NCBI GenBank assembly: GCA_003259005.1
Contig: QLII01000003.1
Location: 62,001-126,000 of the forward strand
Direction: 5' to 3'
Source: Spirosoma telluris
Lineage (GTDB): Bacteria > Bacteroidota > Bacteroidia > Cytophagales > Spirosomataceae
DNA: 64,000 nucleotides
Positions 47,623 to 58,263 of this stretch are shown piece by piece. The notes under the pieces were generated by a model. The model saw nothing but the letters and a program-made list of their open reading frames with translations, was not told the origin of the DNA and did no database searches. How positions within the stretch are numbered: the first letter of the stretch is position 1; every line of letters starts with the position of its first letter. Made by a program: the position numbers and the translations under genes.

Positions 47623-47934
47623 AGCTATAGATGTCTGCGATAAGCCCGTGTGATCTGGCTAAAATACGATAAAAGATAACCTAGGGAATAGGCTATTTAC
47701 CGTCCAGGGACGAACACATCCATAGCGGGGACAAACACGATCAAAGAAGAAAATTAACGAGGGAACGGGAAGTCAAACTCCGTGAAATTCATGAATTTAA
47801 GCTATGTTACAAGAGATGAGAAGGGGCCTTTTTATTACTCCTAAACAACATCTGATTTACTAATAGGCTGTAGTAAATTCTCATACTCAACAATCCCCAA
47901 CAGTTTTACAGCCGGGGCTTTCTATTTTTGTTGA
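47623..47934. other. Intergenic gap between divergent genes
   Basis: About 310 bases lie between the DUF1896 gene and the next plus-strand gene. It should hold two divergent promoters. I see no exact consensus promoter and no strong hairpin. Confidence 0.4.
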
Positions 47935-48183
47935 ATGAATAACCCTTCCTCTCTCCCTGGTGCCTTCTTAGGCAAGTCAGATAAACTGTATATCCGTGTT
48001 CGTAAAGAGTTGCCTGAAGGAAAAGATTTATACACAACGCAAACGGCGATTTATCCTTCAATTGAATCTTACAACAAGCGCTTGGCTGTGCCTCACTACG
48101 TAGAGCTTTCTACAATAGCCGATGACTATCAATCCACTGTAGTTATTGATATGGATTCGTTGACCATTCGAGTTGACATATAA
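47935..48183 (+). CDS. Unknown 82-residue protein
   Basis: The protein (MNNPSSLPGAFLGKSDKLYI) looks soluble with alternating beta-strand-like segments (HYVELSTIADDYQSTVVIDM). No family is recognised. The ATG and the base composition fit a real small plasmid gene. Confidence 0.5.
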   Translation: MNNPSSLPGAFLGKSDKLYIRVRKELPEGKDLYTTQTAIYPSIESYNKRLAVPHYVELSTIADDYQSTVVIDMDSLTIRVDI

Positions 48184-48255
48184 GAGAGATAGTATTTTGT
48201 TGAAGTAATCTTACCCATCTTTATATTAACTACTTCCTAATTAAGATTATCTGAA

Positions 48256-48594
48256 ATGAAAAACAACGTCTTCAACCGAATTGAACCGCTCCATGAGCGC
48301 ATTCAGGAAATGTTGCTGAGCCAACTACCAGCAGATCTGGGCCACACGGCTAGCATTGGCTTTCGCGTGCCTCATGGCCCGGACCACTTCTATGTTCCAC
48401 TCATTGTGGAACTAACGCCTGACAATGCAGAAGATGCGTTTTCGGTTAGTGCGCTACAACGTGGACTGAGTGTTCCGCCGATGAGTTGTTATGACGTGAC
48501 CGTCGAGATGAACGGAGCCGGTACGTTCCTTAAGTTTTACATTAAAATCCCAAATCAGCTTCAGGAAGATATGAAGGTTATGGTCGACGAATAG
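48256..48594 (+). CDS. Unknown 112-residue protein
   Basis: The protein starts MKNNVFNRIEPLHERIQEML and continues with a beta-rich part (HFYVPLIVELTPDNAEDAFS, CYDVTVEMNGAGTFLKFYIK). It has no signal peptide or Cys motif. It follows the previous small gene by 72 bases and may be co-transcribed. Function is unknown. Confidence 0.55.
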   Translation: MKNNVFNRIEPLHERIQEMLLSQLPADLGHTASIGFRVPHGPDHFYVPLIVELTPDNAEDAFSVSALQRGLSVPPMSCYDVTVEMNGAGTFLKFYIKIPNQLQEDMKVMVDE

Positions 48595-48685
48595 CCTTTC
48601 ATATTTTACCACGAATGCACAACGGTACACTGAAATAAACAGGCCTCCATGGAGATAATTACACTTTTCAATATGGTATATAAAC

Positions 48686-49153
48686 TCAGTCGAGTGGTGG
48701 CATTTTTAGTTTCGACGAATCACTGTAGAGATACGACTGCTTTTCAGTCATATTTACGCCTTCAATGAAGCGGGCTACCCGATAAATCTGCTGATAACCA
48801 ACTTTGATACGTTCCTTTTTAGCGGGAAGGCTTTTCTGTAAAATTACATCACAAATCATCGCATCCTCCACAAACTCTACGTTCCAGATCGAATCATAAT
48901 CCAGAAAGAGCGGAGCTTGCCACCACCGTGTAACTTCCCTGTCTGTTGGAGGTAGAATATCGAAGTAATTGTTGTACAGCCAGTAATGAAACCGCACGTC
49001 CTGAATGTCGATTAACATCTGTCTCAGAACCTCGGGAAGTATTGCCTCATTATGATAGGTAGCTTGTAGGTCAGAAAGACCAAAAACATCATCAAATTCT
49101 TTCCGCTGCTGGGCTAACTTGTTTTCTGTTAGCAGTAAGATTCCTTTTTTCAT
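48686..49153 (-). CDS. Unknown 155-residue protein, divergent from umuD-like gene
   Basis: The protein (MKKGILLLTENKLAQQRKEF) is soluble and rich in aromatic residues (VRFHYWLYNNYFDILPP, REVTRWWQAPLFLDYDS). No family is recognised. It is divergent from the umuD-like gene, with 143 bases between. Confidence 0.55.
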   Translation of the reverse strand: MKKGILLLTENKLAQQRKEFDDVFGLSDLQATYHNEAILPEVLRQMLIDIQDVRFHYWLYNNYFDILPPTDREVTRWWQAPLFLDYDSIWNVEFVEDAMICDVILQKSLPAKKERIKVGYQQIYRVARFIEGVNMTEKQSYLYSDSSKLKMPPLD

Positions 49154-49296
49154 AAAGCTAAAGGTAAGGTATTCATGGCGCTTATTTTGCTTTGATATAC
49201 CCTCTAATATGAACCGTATAATATTTTTGTATTATAATTTTTTGGTACTTGTAATATTTATTTGCTATAGTTGCAAAAACGGTCCACTTGGCAACT

Positions 49297-49746
49297 ATGG
49301 TAGTAGAAGATGATATTCTAATTACAGATGAGATTTTTTTATTAAAACCGCGCCAATTAGACCCCCAAAAGATTGGCTTTCAGAACACTACCGGATTTGC
49401 TAGTCCTGCTAATACTCATTTCAAGAGGGCAATCGACTTGAATGATATCTGCATCATAAATAAAGATGCGACCTACTTCTTCAAGATGACGACTGAAGCA
49501 ATGAAAGGACTAGAGATTCGTAAAGGGGACAGACTGATTGTTGACTCTGAGCATGACGTGGTGGATGATGCAATCATTATATCCTGGGTACAAGGTGGAT
49601 ACCGAGTGCGACAAGTTAAGTTTTGTGACCACTATCTAATTCTGTACCCAGCTAATCCAGAGTATACAGCAATATACGTATATGAAGGAGACCAGTTTCA
49701 TTTTTTTGGCGTAGTCACCTATGTCATCAAAGGGGTACTACCATGA
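49297..49746 (+). CDS. umuD: UmuD/S24-like protein lacking the catalytic Ser-Lys pair
   Basis: The start at ATG 49297 gives 149 residues (a TTG nine bases upstream is less likely). The fold pattern is clearly that of UmuD: TGFASPAN where UmuD has the CGFPSP cleavage region, RAIDLNDICIINKDATYFFK, then GDRLIVDSE, and the end FHFFGVVTYVIKGVL. By hand alignment to E. coli UmuD, the catalytic Ser60 corresponds to A68 (TTEAM) and Lys97 to R105 (YRVRQV). So self-cleavage by the usual mechanism is not expected. It overlaps umuC by 4 bases and may act as a fixed subunit of Pol V or as an inhibitor. Confidence 0.8.
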   Translation: MVVEDDILITDEIFLLKPRQLDPQKIGFQNTTGFASPANTHFKRAIDLNDICIINKDATYFFKMTTEAMKGLEIRKGDRLIVDSEHDVVDDAIIISWVQGGYRVRQVKFCDHYLILYPANPEYTAIYVYEGDQFHFFGVVTYVIKGVLP

Positions 49747-51019
49747 GCTACCCTGACCTAATTTTCCACATCGACTGCAATTCCTTTTATGTAAGCTGCC
49801 AAGCCGCCTTTGATCCATCGCTGATCGGCAAGTCTGTGGTCGTCCTGAGTAACAATGATGGCAATGTTATTGCTCGATCCGCCCTGGCCAAGGCCATGGG
49901 GATTAAAATGGGAGTCCCTTTCTTCAAGGTAAAACACTTGGTCAAAAAGGGCAAACTTATTTGGTTCAGCTCAAATTACGAGCTTTTTGGCGATATGAGT
50001 AATCGGGTTATGAATGTGCTTCGCCGATTTTCAGATCAAGTTGAAGTCTATAGTATCGACGAAGCATTCATGAGTATGCAGGGACATTCGACTGTGAATT
50101 ACATTCAATTAGCCCATCAGATTCAACAAACTATTTATCGTTGCACTAGAATTCCTGTCTCTGTAGGCATCGGACCAACACGAACATTAGCGAAGCTGGC
50201 CAATAAAATGGCAAAGAAAGACCCTGACCTTTACGGAGTCTTTAAACTGGATTCCTGGGAGCAAATTTCGAGTATCCTACAAGATATGAAAGTCGGTGAT
50301 TTGTGGGGGATTGGGCGACGTTACGAGGAAACCTTAAATGAGAATGGTATAATGACTGCCAGTCAATTAATTTCCTGTCCTGATGAATGGCTAAAAAATC
50401 GGTTAACAATTGTTGGGCTTCGAATGATCCATGAGCTTCGGGCGAACGTCGTTACAGATTATCCGATCTACCCAAAGCAAGCAAATCGGTGATGGTGGCT
50501 CCCAGCTTTGGCCGCGCAATTATGGATCTTTCCATCATTGAGGAAGCTCTAGCAACTCATATCGCTCGAGCTACAGAGAAGATACGTCGACAGAGCCTTG
50601 CCGCAAATCTGGTAACAGTTGTGATTCACACCAACCACTTTCGAACACAAGAACCACAACATCACGCTAGCCAAACCGTTAATTTGCCCTACGCGAGTAA
50701 CTCGGTCAGCGAAATTACTCATTATGCCACCAGCATACTACGCATTATATTTAAAGAAGGATATAGCTATCGAAAAGTAGGTGTGTTGCTGTCTGGACTA
50801 ACGCCTGATACGCAATGCCAGACTCAATTATTAGTGGCCGAACCTGATGTTCGGCTTCGAAAAGTGACGGGCATAGTAGATCGGATTAACCTGAAACACG
50901 GTCAAGATACCGTGCGTTTTGCCAATCAGGGTTTTAGGATCAAAGTTTGGCATTCTAAACACGAGCGGAAATCAAAGTGCTATACAACCCGAGTAAAGGA
51001 TATACTACTGGCATCTTGA
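49743..51019 (+). CDS. umuC: UmuC, Y-family DNA polymerase (Pol V catalytic subunit), one frame break
   Basis: The catalytic part is complete: FHIDCNSFYVSCQ (first metal Asp), NDGNVIARS, VYSIDEAFMSM (DE pair), and the helix-hairpin-helix GIGPTRTLAKLANKMAKKDP. The frame ends at TGA after PKQANR, but adding one A to the AAA at 50483-50485 gives KQAKSVMVAPSFG and the little-finger domain to the stop at 51019. The whole, 425 residues, has the normal UmuC length. It makes error-prone DNA synthesis past lesions. Plasmid-borne umuDC pairs are common. Confidence 0.92.
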
Positions 51020-51342
51020 TGATGTACTTCTTCCTACATCGTTCATAAAACGGAGGTTTTCGTGGACGATTTTGGGCAACGCAAGACAGACACCCAAACA
51101 CCTCCCTATTAATAGGTTATTGGTCAAATTTGTACAGTTTAATTAACCTTTTATTGGACGAAAATCTCGATGACCCCAAAAGGGATAATTCACGGTCAGC
51201 CCATTAGCTTTGCAAGCTGTGTTGTTGGACTTAGAGTTATAGCATTTTGGGGACATCAAGTTCCGTTATTTTCTGTTCTTTGACATAGACACTTAACGAC
51301 TCCAGACGTTCTTTACTTTTTAAGAACGCTAGTTAAAGCTAT
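51020..51342. other. Intergenic stretch before the decayed IS200-like element
   Basis: About 320 bases without a gene I can support. CCTATTAATAGG near 51104-51115 is a 12-base palindrome. Some of this may be older insertion-element debris. Confidence 0.35.
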
Positions 51343-51928
51343 GCCCTTTAGGGCAAGACTTTAGTTGCTACTCATTTCTGTTAGCTTTACCGAATGAAAC
51401 AGCAACGGTCTGGTAGTCATTCGGTTCATAATCTGCAAGTGCATCTGGTCTGGAGCACCAAATACCGCTATCAGGTTTTGCAAGGCGATGTGCAACTGCG
51501 TTGCCGAGAATTGCTTCGCCAAACCGCCCCGGCGGCCCGGCTGCAATGCCTTGGATGTGCAAATTTTGAAAGGAGTGGTTAGCAAAGACCACATCCATCT
51601 GCATGTATCGTATCCGCCCTCGTTGAGTGTGAGCGAGTTGGTGCGTCGGCTGAAAGGTCGAAGTGCTAAGTTGTTGATGGAAGAGTTCGGCGAATTGCGT
51701 CGTCGGTACTGGGGTGGCCATTTTTGAGGTATCGGTTATGGGAGTTGGAGTGTGGGTAATATTACTGATGAAGTCTTACAGGCCTATTTAGATCATCACA
51801 AAGAGCACCCAAACGGGGATGAGAATTTCATTCTGGAATAACCCACTTTTAGTGGCTTTCTTTCAGTCGGCTTTAGCCGAGTCTACGAATTTCATTCGTT
51901 TCCAAACCTATGGGCTTTCAGCCCATAG
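51343..51928 (+). mobile_element. Decayed IS200/IS605-type insertion element
   Basis: A hairpin GCCC-TTTA-GGGC at 51343-51354 lies before the transposase. Downstream are TCGGC-TTTA-GCCGA (51867-51880) and a strong 9-bp hairpin CTATGGGCT-TTC-AGCCCATAG (51908-51928), followed by TCTTTTAG. Subterminal hairpins instead of inverted repeats are the mark of IS200/IS605 ends. Exact cleavage sites are not certain. Confidence 0.6.
51394..51841 (+). pseudogene. tnpA: IS200-like transposase TnpA, broken
   Basis: The Y1 transposase pattern is clear: SGSHSVHNLQVHLVWSTKYR at the start, SKDHIHLHVSYPPSLSVSEL with the HUH-type histidines, and KGRSAKLLMEEFGELRRRYW near the end. The frame shifts between 51520 and 51545. 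Then an in-frame TGA (51725-51727) stands where a Trp is expected in GGHFWGIGYGSW. The last part reads SVGNITDEVLQAYLDHHKEH to TAA at 51841. At least one shift and one nonsense codon make this a true pseudogene rather than a sequencing slip. Confidence 0.8.
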
Positions 51929-51975
51929 TCTTTTAGTCAAACTGAGAGCTGGGTACGTTTTGATGAGTTTATCGG

Positions 51976-52173
51976 TTAGATAAACCTGCCACCTCGGCCC
52001 TCAACTTGCAAGCGTAAGGTGACGGATTGGCCTTTGTGGGCGATTCCGACACTGGTTCGTTCCCCAAAATGATCAATTTGACCTTGCACTGAGACAAGTC
52101 GCACATATACTTTGGGGGCTAAAAACCCATACACACGCTTGAGGTCGAAACCCCTGGACTCGTAGGGGTTCTT
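51976..52173 (-). pseudogene. C-terminal fragment of a transposase
   Basis: An open minus-strand segment without a start codon reads NPYESRGFDLKRVYGFLAPK, VYVRLVSVQGQIDHFGERTS and ends RFI. The pattern (VSVQGQIDHFG and beta strands rich in Val) resembles the C-terminal beta-barrel of DDE-type integrase/transposase proteins. The rest of the gene is not visible upstream. The family is uncertain. Confidence 0.45.
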
Positions 52174-52309
52174 TTAGCAGTGGGACAAAGAATTACGCTA
52201 GGGTTTTTGATCTGCTTTTCGGCCAGAGGCAATCGGCTTAATGTCGGGTAGTTCTGCCGAAAAGTACATAATTCGTCGTTTGGGGACGCAAGTTCACAAA
52301 GACGCCTTC

Positions 52310-52618
52310 TCAATCGCAATGGCGAACCATCTGCTTTCGATACCGCTTCACACTGGACATACTAATGCCGGTCAGACTGACCGTTTCAGCCACCGAAAGA
52401 CCCCGCTCCAAGGCCTTCTTCACTTTAGCGAACTTACGGGTTCGGCGTTGGCCAACTGGTTTCGGAAACGGACGGCTGGTCAATTGACTAAGGGGACTGA
52501 CCTCATGAAGCGCCGAGACTTCACGACGAAAACTCTGTAAGCGGCTACGGGCGTGCTTGTGTAAACCAATATGGCCCAGCCTTCGATAAAAAGTCCTATA
52601 CCAATCCTCTATAATCAC
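52310..52618 (-). CDS. Small helix-turn-helix protein, transposase-like or regulator
   Basis: GTG at 52618 gives about 102 residues with an arginine-rich N-terminus and a clear C-terminal HTH (KVKKALERGLSVAETVSLTG, then SMSSVKRYRKQM) of the resolvase/Hin type. It lies beside IS debris and is divergent from the sigma gene. It may be a leftover N-terminal domain of a transposase or a stand-alone regulator. The start is uncertain; a longer ATG version from 52714 would overlap the sigma gene. Confidence 0.5.
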   Translation of the reverse strand: MIIEDWYRTFYRRLGHIGLHKHARSRLQSFRREVSALHEVSPLSQLTSRPFPKPVGQRRTRKFAKVKKALERGLSVAETVSLTGISMSSVKRYRKQMVRHCD

Positions 52619-52688
52619 TATTTTATATTTATTTCGTTTAATTTTACGCACATCCTTATACTTGTATTTTAGATTCTGACACAACAGT

Positions 52689-53296
52689 ATGCCTTCTGCT
52701 GGTTCATTCAACACCTATAATGAGACTGACCTTTGGGAATCTCTGGGAAGAGGAGATAAGGAGGCATTTGAGATTCTTTATCGACACTATTTTAAACTAC
52801 TGGTCAATTACGGCTCCCGATTGACAACGGACCCGTTTCTACTCGAAGATGCCATTCAGGACTTGTTTACGAATCTCTGGCGTCGAAAAGTCCAGTTAGC
52901 TTCTATAGAAGAGCCGAAATTCTACTTGCTACGGGCACTACGGAATCAACTGAGCCGAAATACCCGAAACAATGTAGTTGATGAGGCTGAGGATATTGAT
53001 GATTTTCTAGACTACTTAGTTTCACTTTCTGACGAACAGCAGACTGTTGAGCAGGAAACGATTCTTGACCGAACTCGCCAGATACAGGCTGCGATTTCTC
53101 GATTGCCCCCCGGCAGCAGGAAGCCATCAATCTCCGTTTTTACCACGGGATGAGTCTCGATCAGTCGGCGGAACTCATGGGGGTTACCAAACAGGTAGTG
53201 AGTAACCTCCTCTTCAAAGCCTATTCGATGCTACGGCTAACTCTAAAAGGTATATTTTCTCTATTCCTCGTGCTTCTACATTCCTTAGCCCAATAA
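52689..53296 (+). CDS. ECF sigma factor of the FecI/SusCD-linked type, one frame break
   Basis: Region 2 is clear (DLWESLGRGDKEAFEILYRH, LLEDAIQDLFTNLWRRK). The frame is lost at the C6 run 53106-53111; one more C gives RLPPRQQEAINLRFYHGMSL with a complete region 4 (SAELMGVTKQVVSNLLFKAY) and stop at 53296, about 202 residues. It lies 144 bases before the FecR gene. Such pairs switch on the adjacent susC/susD when the outer-membrane receptor senses its glycan. Confidence 0.9.
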
Positions 53297-53440
53297 ATTC
53301 CTGTGTCAGATGCGCTTCAGTGTAAGTTAATTGAGCTTTAAAGCGGCATTTTTCAAAAAAAGAAAAAAAAAGTTCTATTCCATTGGTTAATTTTTTGAAA
53401 AACATGACTGTGTATAGTAGAAGGACCTAATGGGTTGATC

Positions 53441-54520
53441 ATGCTGTACAACGATTTTACATTGCAGGATTTCCTGAACGATGATGCGTTTATCCGGTGG
53501 GCATTGCACAATGAGCAAGATGCCTACTGGCAACAGGTGATGGTAGACTATCCAGCCAAACAGGCGATCATCAGGCAGGCCCTTCAACTCATTCAAGAGC
53601 TTCATCGGGCCGAGGAGAACCAAACCTTAGTTGTTAATGAGGAGCGAACCTGGCAGCGAATTAGCGAAAAAACGATCGATTCGGAGCCGCTTGTCCGGTG
53701 GCCTACGAAGCGATATTGGACCAGAGCAATCGCCGTATGCAGTATCATAGCGGTACTGGCTGTTGGATGGCTATGGGTCGAACACACTACCTCAAAGACG
53801 ATTTACACAAAACTGGTAACAAAAGCCTCCGAAAAAAGTATACTCATTGAAAAGGTAAATCGGAGCGATACTCCTCTGAAGATCAGCCTGGAAGACGGTA
53901 GTGTTGTTTACCTGAAAAAAAATAGCCGGTTTAGTTATCCAGCTCATTTTAGCTCCAAATCGAGGGAGACCTTTTTAAGTGGAGAGGCCTTTTTTCAAAT
54001 CGCGCCCAATCCTAAAAAACCATTTTATGTGTATGCCAATGAATTGGTCACGCAGGTATTGGGGACGAGTTTCGATATTAAAGCGTTTGAAAATGACCAA
54101 CAAGTACTGGTTAAGGTTCGCACAGGGCGCGTATCGGTCTATAACCAGGACCCGATTCGGCTAGTCAGCGACGAAAGCCAGCACCTCATTCTGTTGCCTA
54201 ATCAGCAGGTTGTTTTTAACCGACAGACCGAAAGCCTGTCGAAACAATTAGTAGAAGAGCCTGTACCCATTCAGCCGTTAGTTGGGAATGAAAAACGCTA
54301 TTTTGAGGATGTACCCGTCACCACCGTATTACAGGCCCTGGAAAAGCGTTACGGTGTACGAATTTTATACAACGAAGAATTGCTCGCCAAATGCATTATT
54401 ACAACCACGCTAAGCGATCAGTCATTGATCAATCAACTGGAGGTAATCTGTCAAACGATTGGGGCTACCTATAAAGAGATGGACGCCCAGCTCGTGGTCG
54501 AGTCGGCAGGTTGTCCGTAA
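53441..54520 (+). CDS. FecR-family anti-sigma factor
   Basis: The start at ATG 53441 gives 359 residues. A cytoplasmic N-terminus is followed by one membrane segment (AIAVCSIIAVLAVGWLWV, about 95-112) and the FecR domain (KISLEDGSVVYLKKNSRFSY, FLSGEAFFQIAPNPKKPFYV, ELVTQVLGTSFDIKAFEND). A C-terminal DUF4974-like part follows (FEDVPVTTVLQALEKRYGVR). It holds the sigma factor until a signal arrives from the SusC receptor. It lies between sigma and susC. Confidence 0.92.
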   Translation: MLYNDFTLQDFLNDDAFIRWALHNEQDAYWQQVMVDYPAKQAIIRQALQLIQELHRAEENQTLVVNEERTWQRISEKTIDSEPLVRWPTKRYWTRAIAVCSIIAVLAVGWLWVEHTTSKTIYTKLVTKASEKSILIEKVNRSDTPLKISLEDGSVVYLKKNSRFSYPAHFSSKSRETFLSGEAFFQIAPNPKKPFYVYANELVTQVLGTSFDIKAFENDQQVLVKVRTGRVSVYNQDPIRLVSDESQHLILLPNQQVVFNRQTESLSKQLVEEPVPIQPLVGNEKRYFEDVPVTTVLQALEKRYGVRILYNEELLAKCIITTTLSDQSLINQLEVICQTIGATYKEMDAQLVVESAGCP

Positions 54521-54596
54521 GTAGCCTCAATTCCATTGAATCCTAAACCCTAAAAAGCCCATGCAGTAAAACCCGTAAACCCGATTCTAAAAAAAA

Positions 54597-54620
54597 GAGA
54601 AGATGCTGCTACATCTTCTC
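54597..54620 (+). promoter_or_regulatory. Hairpin in the leader of susC
   Basis: GAGAAGATG (54597-54605), CTGCTA, CATCTTCTC (54612-54620) form a perfect 9-bp stem between fecR and susC. No T tract follows directly, so it may be a leader structure or weak terminator after fecR. Confidence 0.6.
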
Positions 54621-54694
54621 CCGAACCCAACCAGCACCTGCTCAGTGCCGGAAGGAATTGTTTTGTCTCGCTAAAAACAAAAACAGTCAAAAGT

Positions 54695-57600
54695 ATGTCA
54701 AAAACGTTTACTAAAAAAGAGGTTTTCTCGCTCATGAAAATCACTTTTACCCAACTCATTCTTGTTGGATTGCTCGCCAGCCATACGTTGGCCCATCCTG
54801 CTATGGCCCAGGAGTTACTAAAGGAACGCGTTAACCTGACCCTGAAAAACAGTAACCTACGCTCCTTTTTGCGCAGCCTCGAAAAACAGGTCGATGTTGT
54901 GTTTTCGTACCAGAAAGAGGTTGTTGAATCCGACGAGAAATTGACCCTTCATTTCCAAAATGAAACAGTCGATAATATCCTGAAACAGGTATTAGCCCCT
55001 CGACGTATATACTATAGGGTTATCAATAACAATCAGATTATTTTGATCCGTGAAACCAGAATTGATCCGGCTAAACTGGACCCAAATGCCAGTAATCAGG
55101 TCGAATTTCCCACTAGCGACAAGGCAGTTCAGGTGGTTACGGGCCATGTAAAGGATGAGAAAGGCGAAGGCCTACCGGGTGTGAGCATCCTGATAAAAGG
55201 AACGCAGCAGGGTACTGTAACCGATGCCAAAGGCGCTTTTAGTATGTCGATTCCGAATGAGAATGCAGTTTTAGTGTTTTCGTTTGTGGGCTATCTTTCT
55301 CAGGAAGTAGCCATTGGCCATCAGACCTCGCTGGAAATATCCCTGAAAACCGATCAAAAATCGTTGGGCGAAGTGGTGGTGGTAGGCTATGGTACCCAAC
55401 GCAAAAAAGACCTAACCGGCTCTATTGTCAACCTCAGCAGTAAAGATCTGGTCCCCGTTCCTTCAGCAACTAGTGTCGATCAGATGATGCAGGGCAAAGT
55501 AGCAGGTGTCCAAATTACGCAGACATCGGGAGCGCCGGGAGGCAACGTTAATGTCATCGTACGAGGCATTAGCTCCATTACCGGGGGCAACTCTCCGCTT
55601 TACGTGGTCGATGGATATGCCATTGGCACCGGCGGGGGTGGTTCAGACCTAAGCAGCTTTGCCTCCAGTTCGTACTCGGCCAATGGGATGGTGAGCAGTA
55701 GTGCCGTTAACCGCATCAATCCACTCAGTATTATTAATCCAGCTGATATTGAGTCGATTCAGGTCCTAAAAGATGCTTCAGCTACAGCTATTTATGGATC
55801 TCGGGGAGCTAACGGAGTAGTTATTGTGACAACCAAACGTGGAAAGCTGGGTAAACCTACAATCAGTTTTGAGCAATCAACCGGCATGCAGGAACTGGCA
55901 AAAAAACTCAAGCTACTTACCCCCGGCAATACGCTGAATTTGTGGCCGAAGGACGCGACAATGCGTGGATATATGCGGGGGGAAAGCATCTGATCCCAAT
56001 AGTGTCCGTAATGCAGCCACCCAAGTAAAACCTGCTTTCCGCACACCTGAGCAATTTGCCGACCAGGGTTATGGTACGGACTGGCAGGATGTTATTTTTC
56101 GCAAAGGTATGGTGCAGAATTATCAGCTCTCGGCCAATGGCACCAGTAAGGATGTCAGCTATTATATATCAGGGGGCTACTTTACGAATAAGGGCATTAT
56201 TATTGGTTCTGATTTCAACAAATTTACTTTGCGTACGAATGTCGATGCGCATCTGAGTGAGAAACTTAAAATCGGCGCTTCGTTTTCAGGGGCACACTCT
56301 TACGGCAACTTCGCCAGGGCTGAAGGGCACCTGCAATACAGAGGTCTCATTTCAGCTGCTCTGGCTAGTGATCCAACGATTCCCGTTTACAATGCCGATG
56401 GTACTCCTTATTCCGAATTTTCCAGCCCTACTGGAATTCCTGTTGAAAATCCAGTAGTGATTGCGGCTGAATTTTCAGATAAACGCAACAATACCAATGT
56501 ATTTACTAACAACTATTTACAATACGAACTATTGCCTGGCCTGGTGCTCAAAACGTCCGTTGGTATCAATTATTCCAACAACGTAACCCGTTTATGGAAA
56601 TCCTCCAAAGTGGGACTGGCCACGAGCCGAACGGGGCAGGCCACGGCGGGTACAACAGAAATCAAAAGCCTGAACTGGCTCAATGAAAATACGATTAGCT
56701 ACCGACACAAGTTTGGTGAACGGCACAATCTGGATGCATTAGCAGGCTACACTATCCAGAAAAATTCAGATGAAATCTTGCAAGCTGGAGCAACAGGTTT
56801 TTCAACCGATTATGTGCCTTACCTGTCAGCTGGGACGGTAACGAGTGGAACCAATTACGTGAGTGAGTGGGCACTGATGTCGTGGTTGGCGCGAGTCAAT
56901 TACTCCTTTGCTGACAAGTACCTGCTGACGGCCACTATTCGACAGGACGGTAGCTCCCGGTTTGGGTCGAAGAATCGCTGGGGAACGTTCCCTTCGCTTT
57001 CTGTTGCGTATCGGCTCTCCGATGAACCATTTATCAAGTCGATCAATGTCGTCAATGATCTGAAGCTGCGAGCCAGTTACGGGGTTGCGGGCAACAACTT
57101 GATTCCTAACTATGCCACGCTGGGATTACTGGGCGTATCACGCACTGTATCGAACGGGCAAGTAGTATCGGGCTTAGTGCCTACCAGTTTGGCTAATGAT
57201 CAGTTAACTTGGGAACAATCGATACAAACGAATCTGGGGATCGATATTTCGCTATTTCGGAGCCGTCTATCCATTACGTTCGATGCTTACCGGGCTCACA
57301 AGCAGAATCTACTTCTGAATGTTAACCTGCCAGCAGCCTCTGGCTTCAGTAACTCGGTGCAGAACATTGGTGAAATCGAAAATAAAGGCCTGGAATTGAC
57401 AATTAATTCACAAAATATTGTCAAAAAAAATATCCAATGGAATACTGACTTTAACATAAGTTGGAATCAGAATAAAGTGTTGGCACTTAACTCGCCGACA
57501 ACCCGTATTGCCACTTCCGACTACCAGGTTGCCCAAGTAGGCTATCCGATTTCCAGTTTTCGCTTGCTTAAAATTCTGGGAATTTTTCAGACACAGGAGG

Positions 57601-58227
57601 AAATCAATAAAAGTCCCTTGCAGAATCCGAGAGTACAACCGGGCGATTTTCGATTTCTGGACGCTGATGGCAATGGGGTGATCAACACCTCTGATAAAAC
57701 GATTGTGGGGAACCCCTGGCCCAAATTCACTTGGGGGTTGGCAATCGCTTTAGCTACCGAAATCTGAGCCTTAGTATTAGTCTGAACGGGTCATACGGCA
57801 ATCAGATTTATTTTCAAGGAGGAGAGATTAATCTAAATGGAGCTGCCGTACAAAATCAACTGGCAACGATTGCTGACCGGTGGCGCTCATTAGAAAATCC
57901 AGGAGCTGGCTTCTACTCCAGAGCGATTCGTAATGATTATGCCTTTGGTATTAGCGCCGGCACCACTCGCTACCTATTTGACGGCTCATATATACGCATT
58001 CGAGATGTTAATTTGTCGTATACCTTCCCTGCGTTGATACAGCATAAATGGAAACTTCAGGGGCTTTCTGTATATGCCGATATAACAAACCTGTACACCT
58101 TCACCAAGTATCCAAGTTATGATCCGGAGGGAAGTACGTCGGGGATAATCTGGCCAAAAGCGGTGTCGATTTGTTTTCGTACCCAAATCCAAGAACCTAT
58201 ACGCTTGGCCTGCGCACAAGCTTCTAA
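54695..58227 (+). CDS. SusC/RagA-family TonB-linked outer-membrane protein, four frame breaks
   Basis: One gene of about 1178 residues. After a signal peptide (ATG 54695; 54734 possible) come an STN domain (VNLTLKNSNLRSFLRSLEKQ), a carboxypeptidase-like domain (VTGHVKDEKGEGLPGVSILI), and the plug with LGEVVVVGYGTQRKKDLTGS and the SusC signature SIQVLKDASATAIYGSRGAN. The frame breaks at GGC 55925-55927 (restored: QYAEFVAEGRDNAWIYAG), G6 55977-55982, GG 57740-57741 (restored: FTWGLGNRFSYRNL) and G4 58141-58144 (restored C-terminus: LFSYPNPRTYTLGLRTSF). All four are missing bases. The STN domain indicates signalling through the FecR/sigma pair. It imports an oligosaccharide with SusD. Confidence 0.93.
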
Positions 58228-58263
58228 CCCGTCCATAGAGAAAAGATACTACTCTTTATCATT

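Noticed and set aside
49743..51019. Two separate proteins for a split UmuC
   Set aside because: One missing A in an AAA run explains the split, and the corrected length of 425 residues is normal for UmuC.
52119..52319. Minus-strand 66-codon frame near the transposase fragment
   Set aside because: It overlaps the more convincing transposase C-terminal frame and has no domain pattern.
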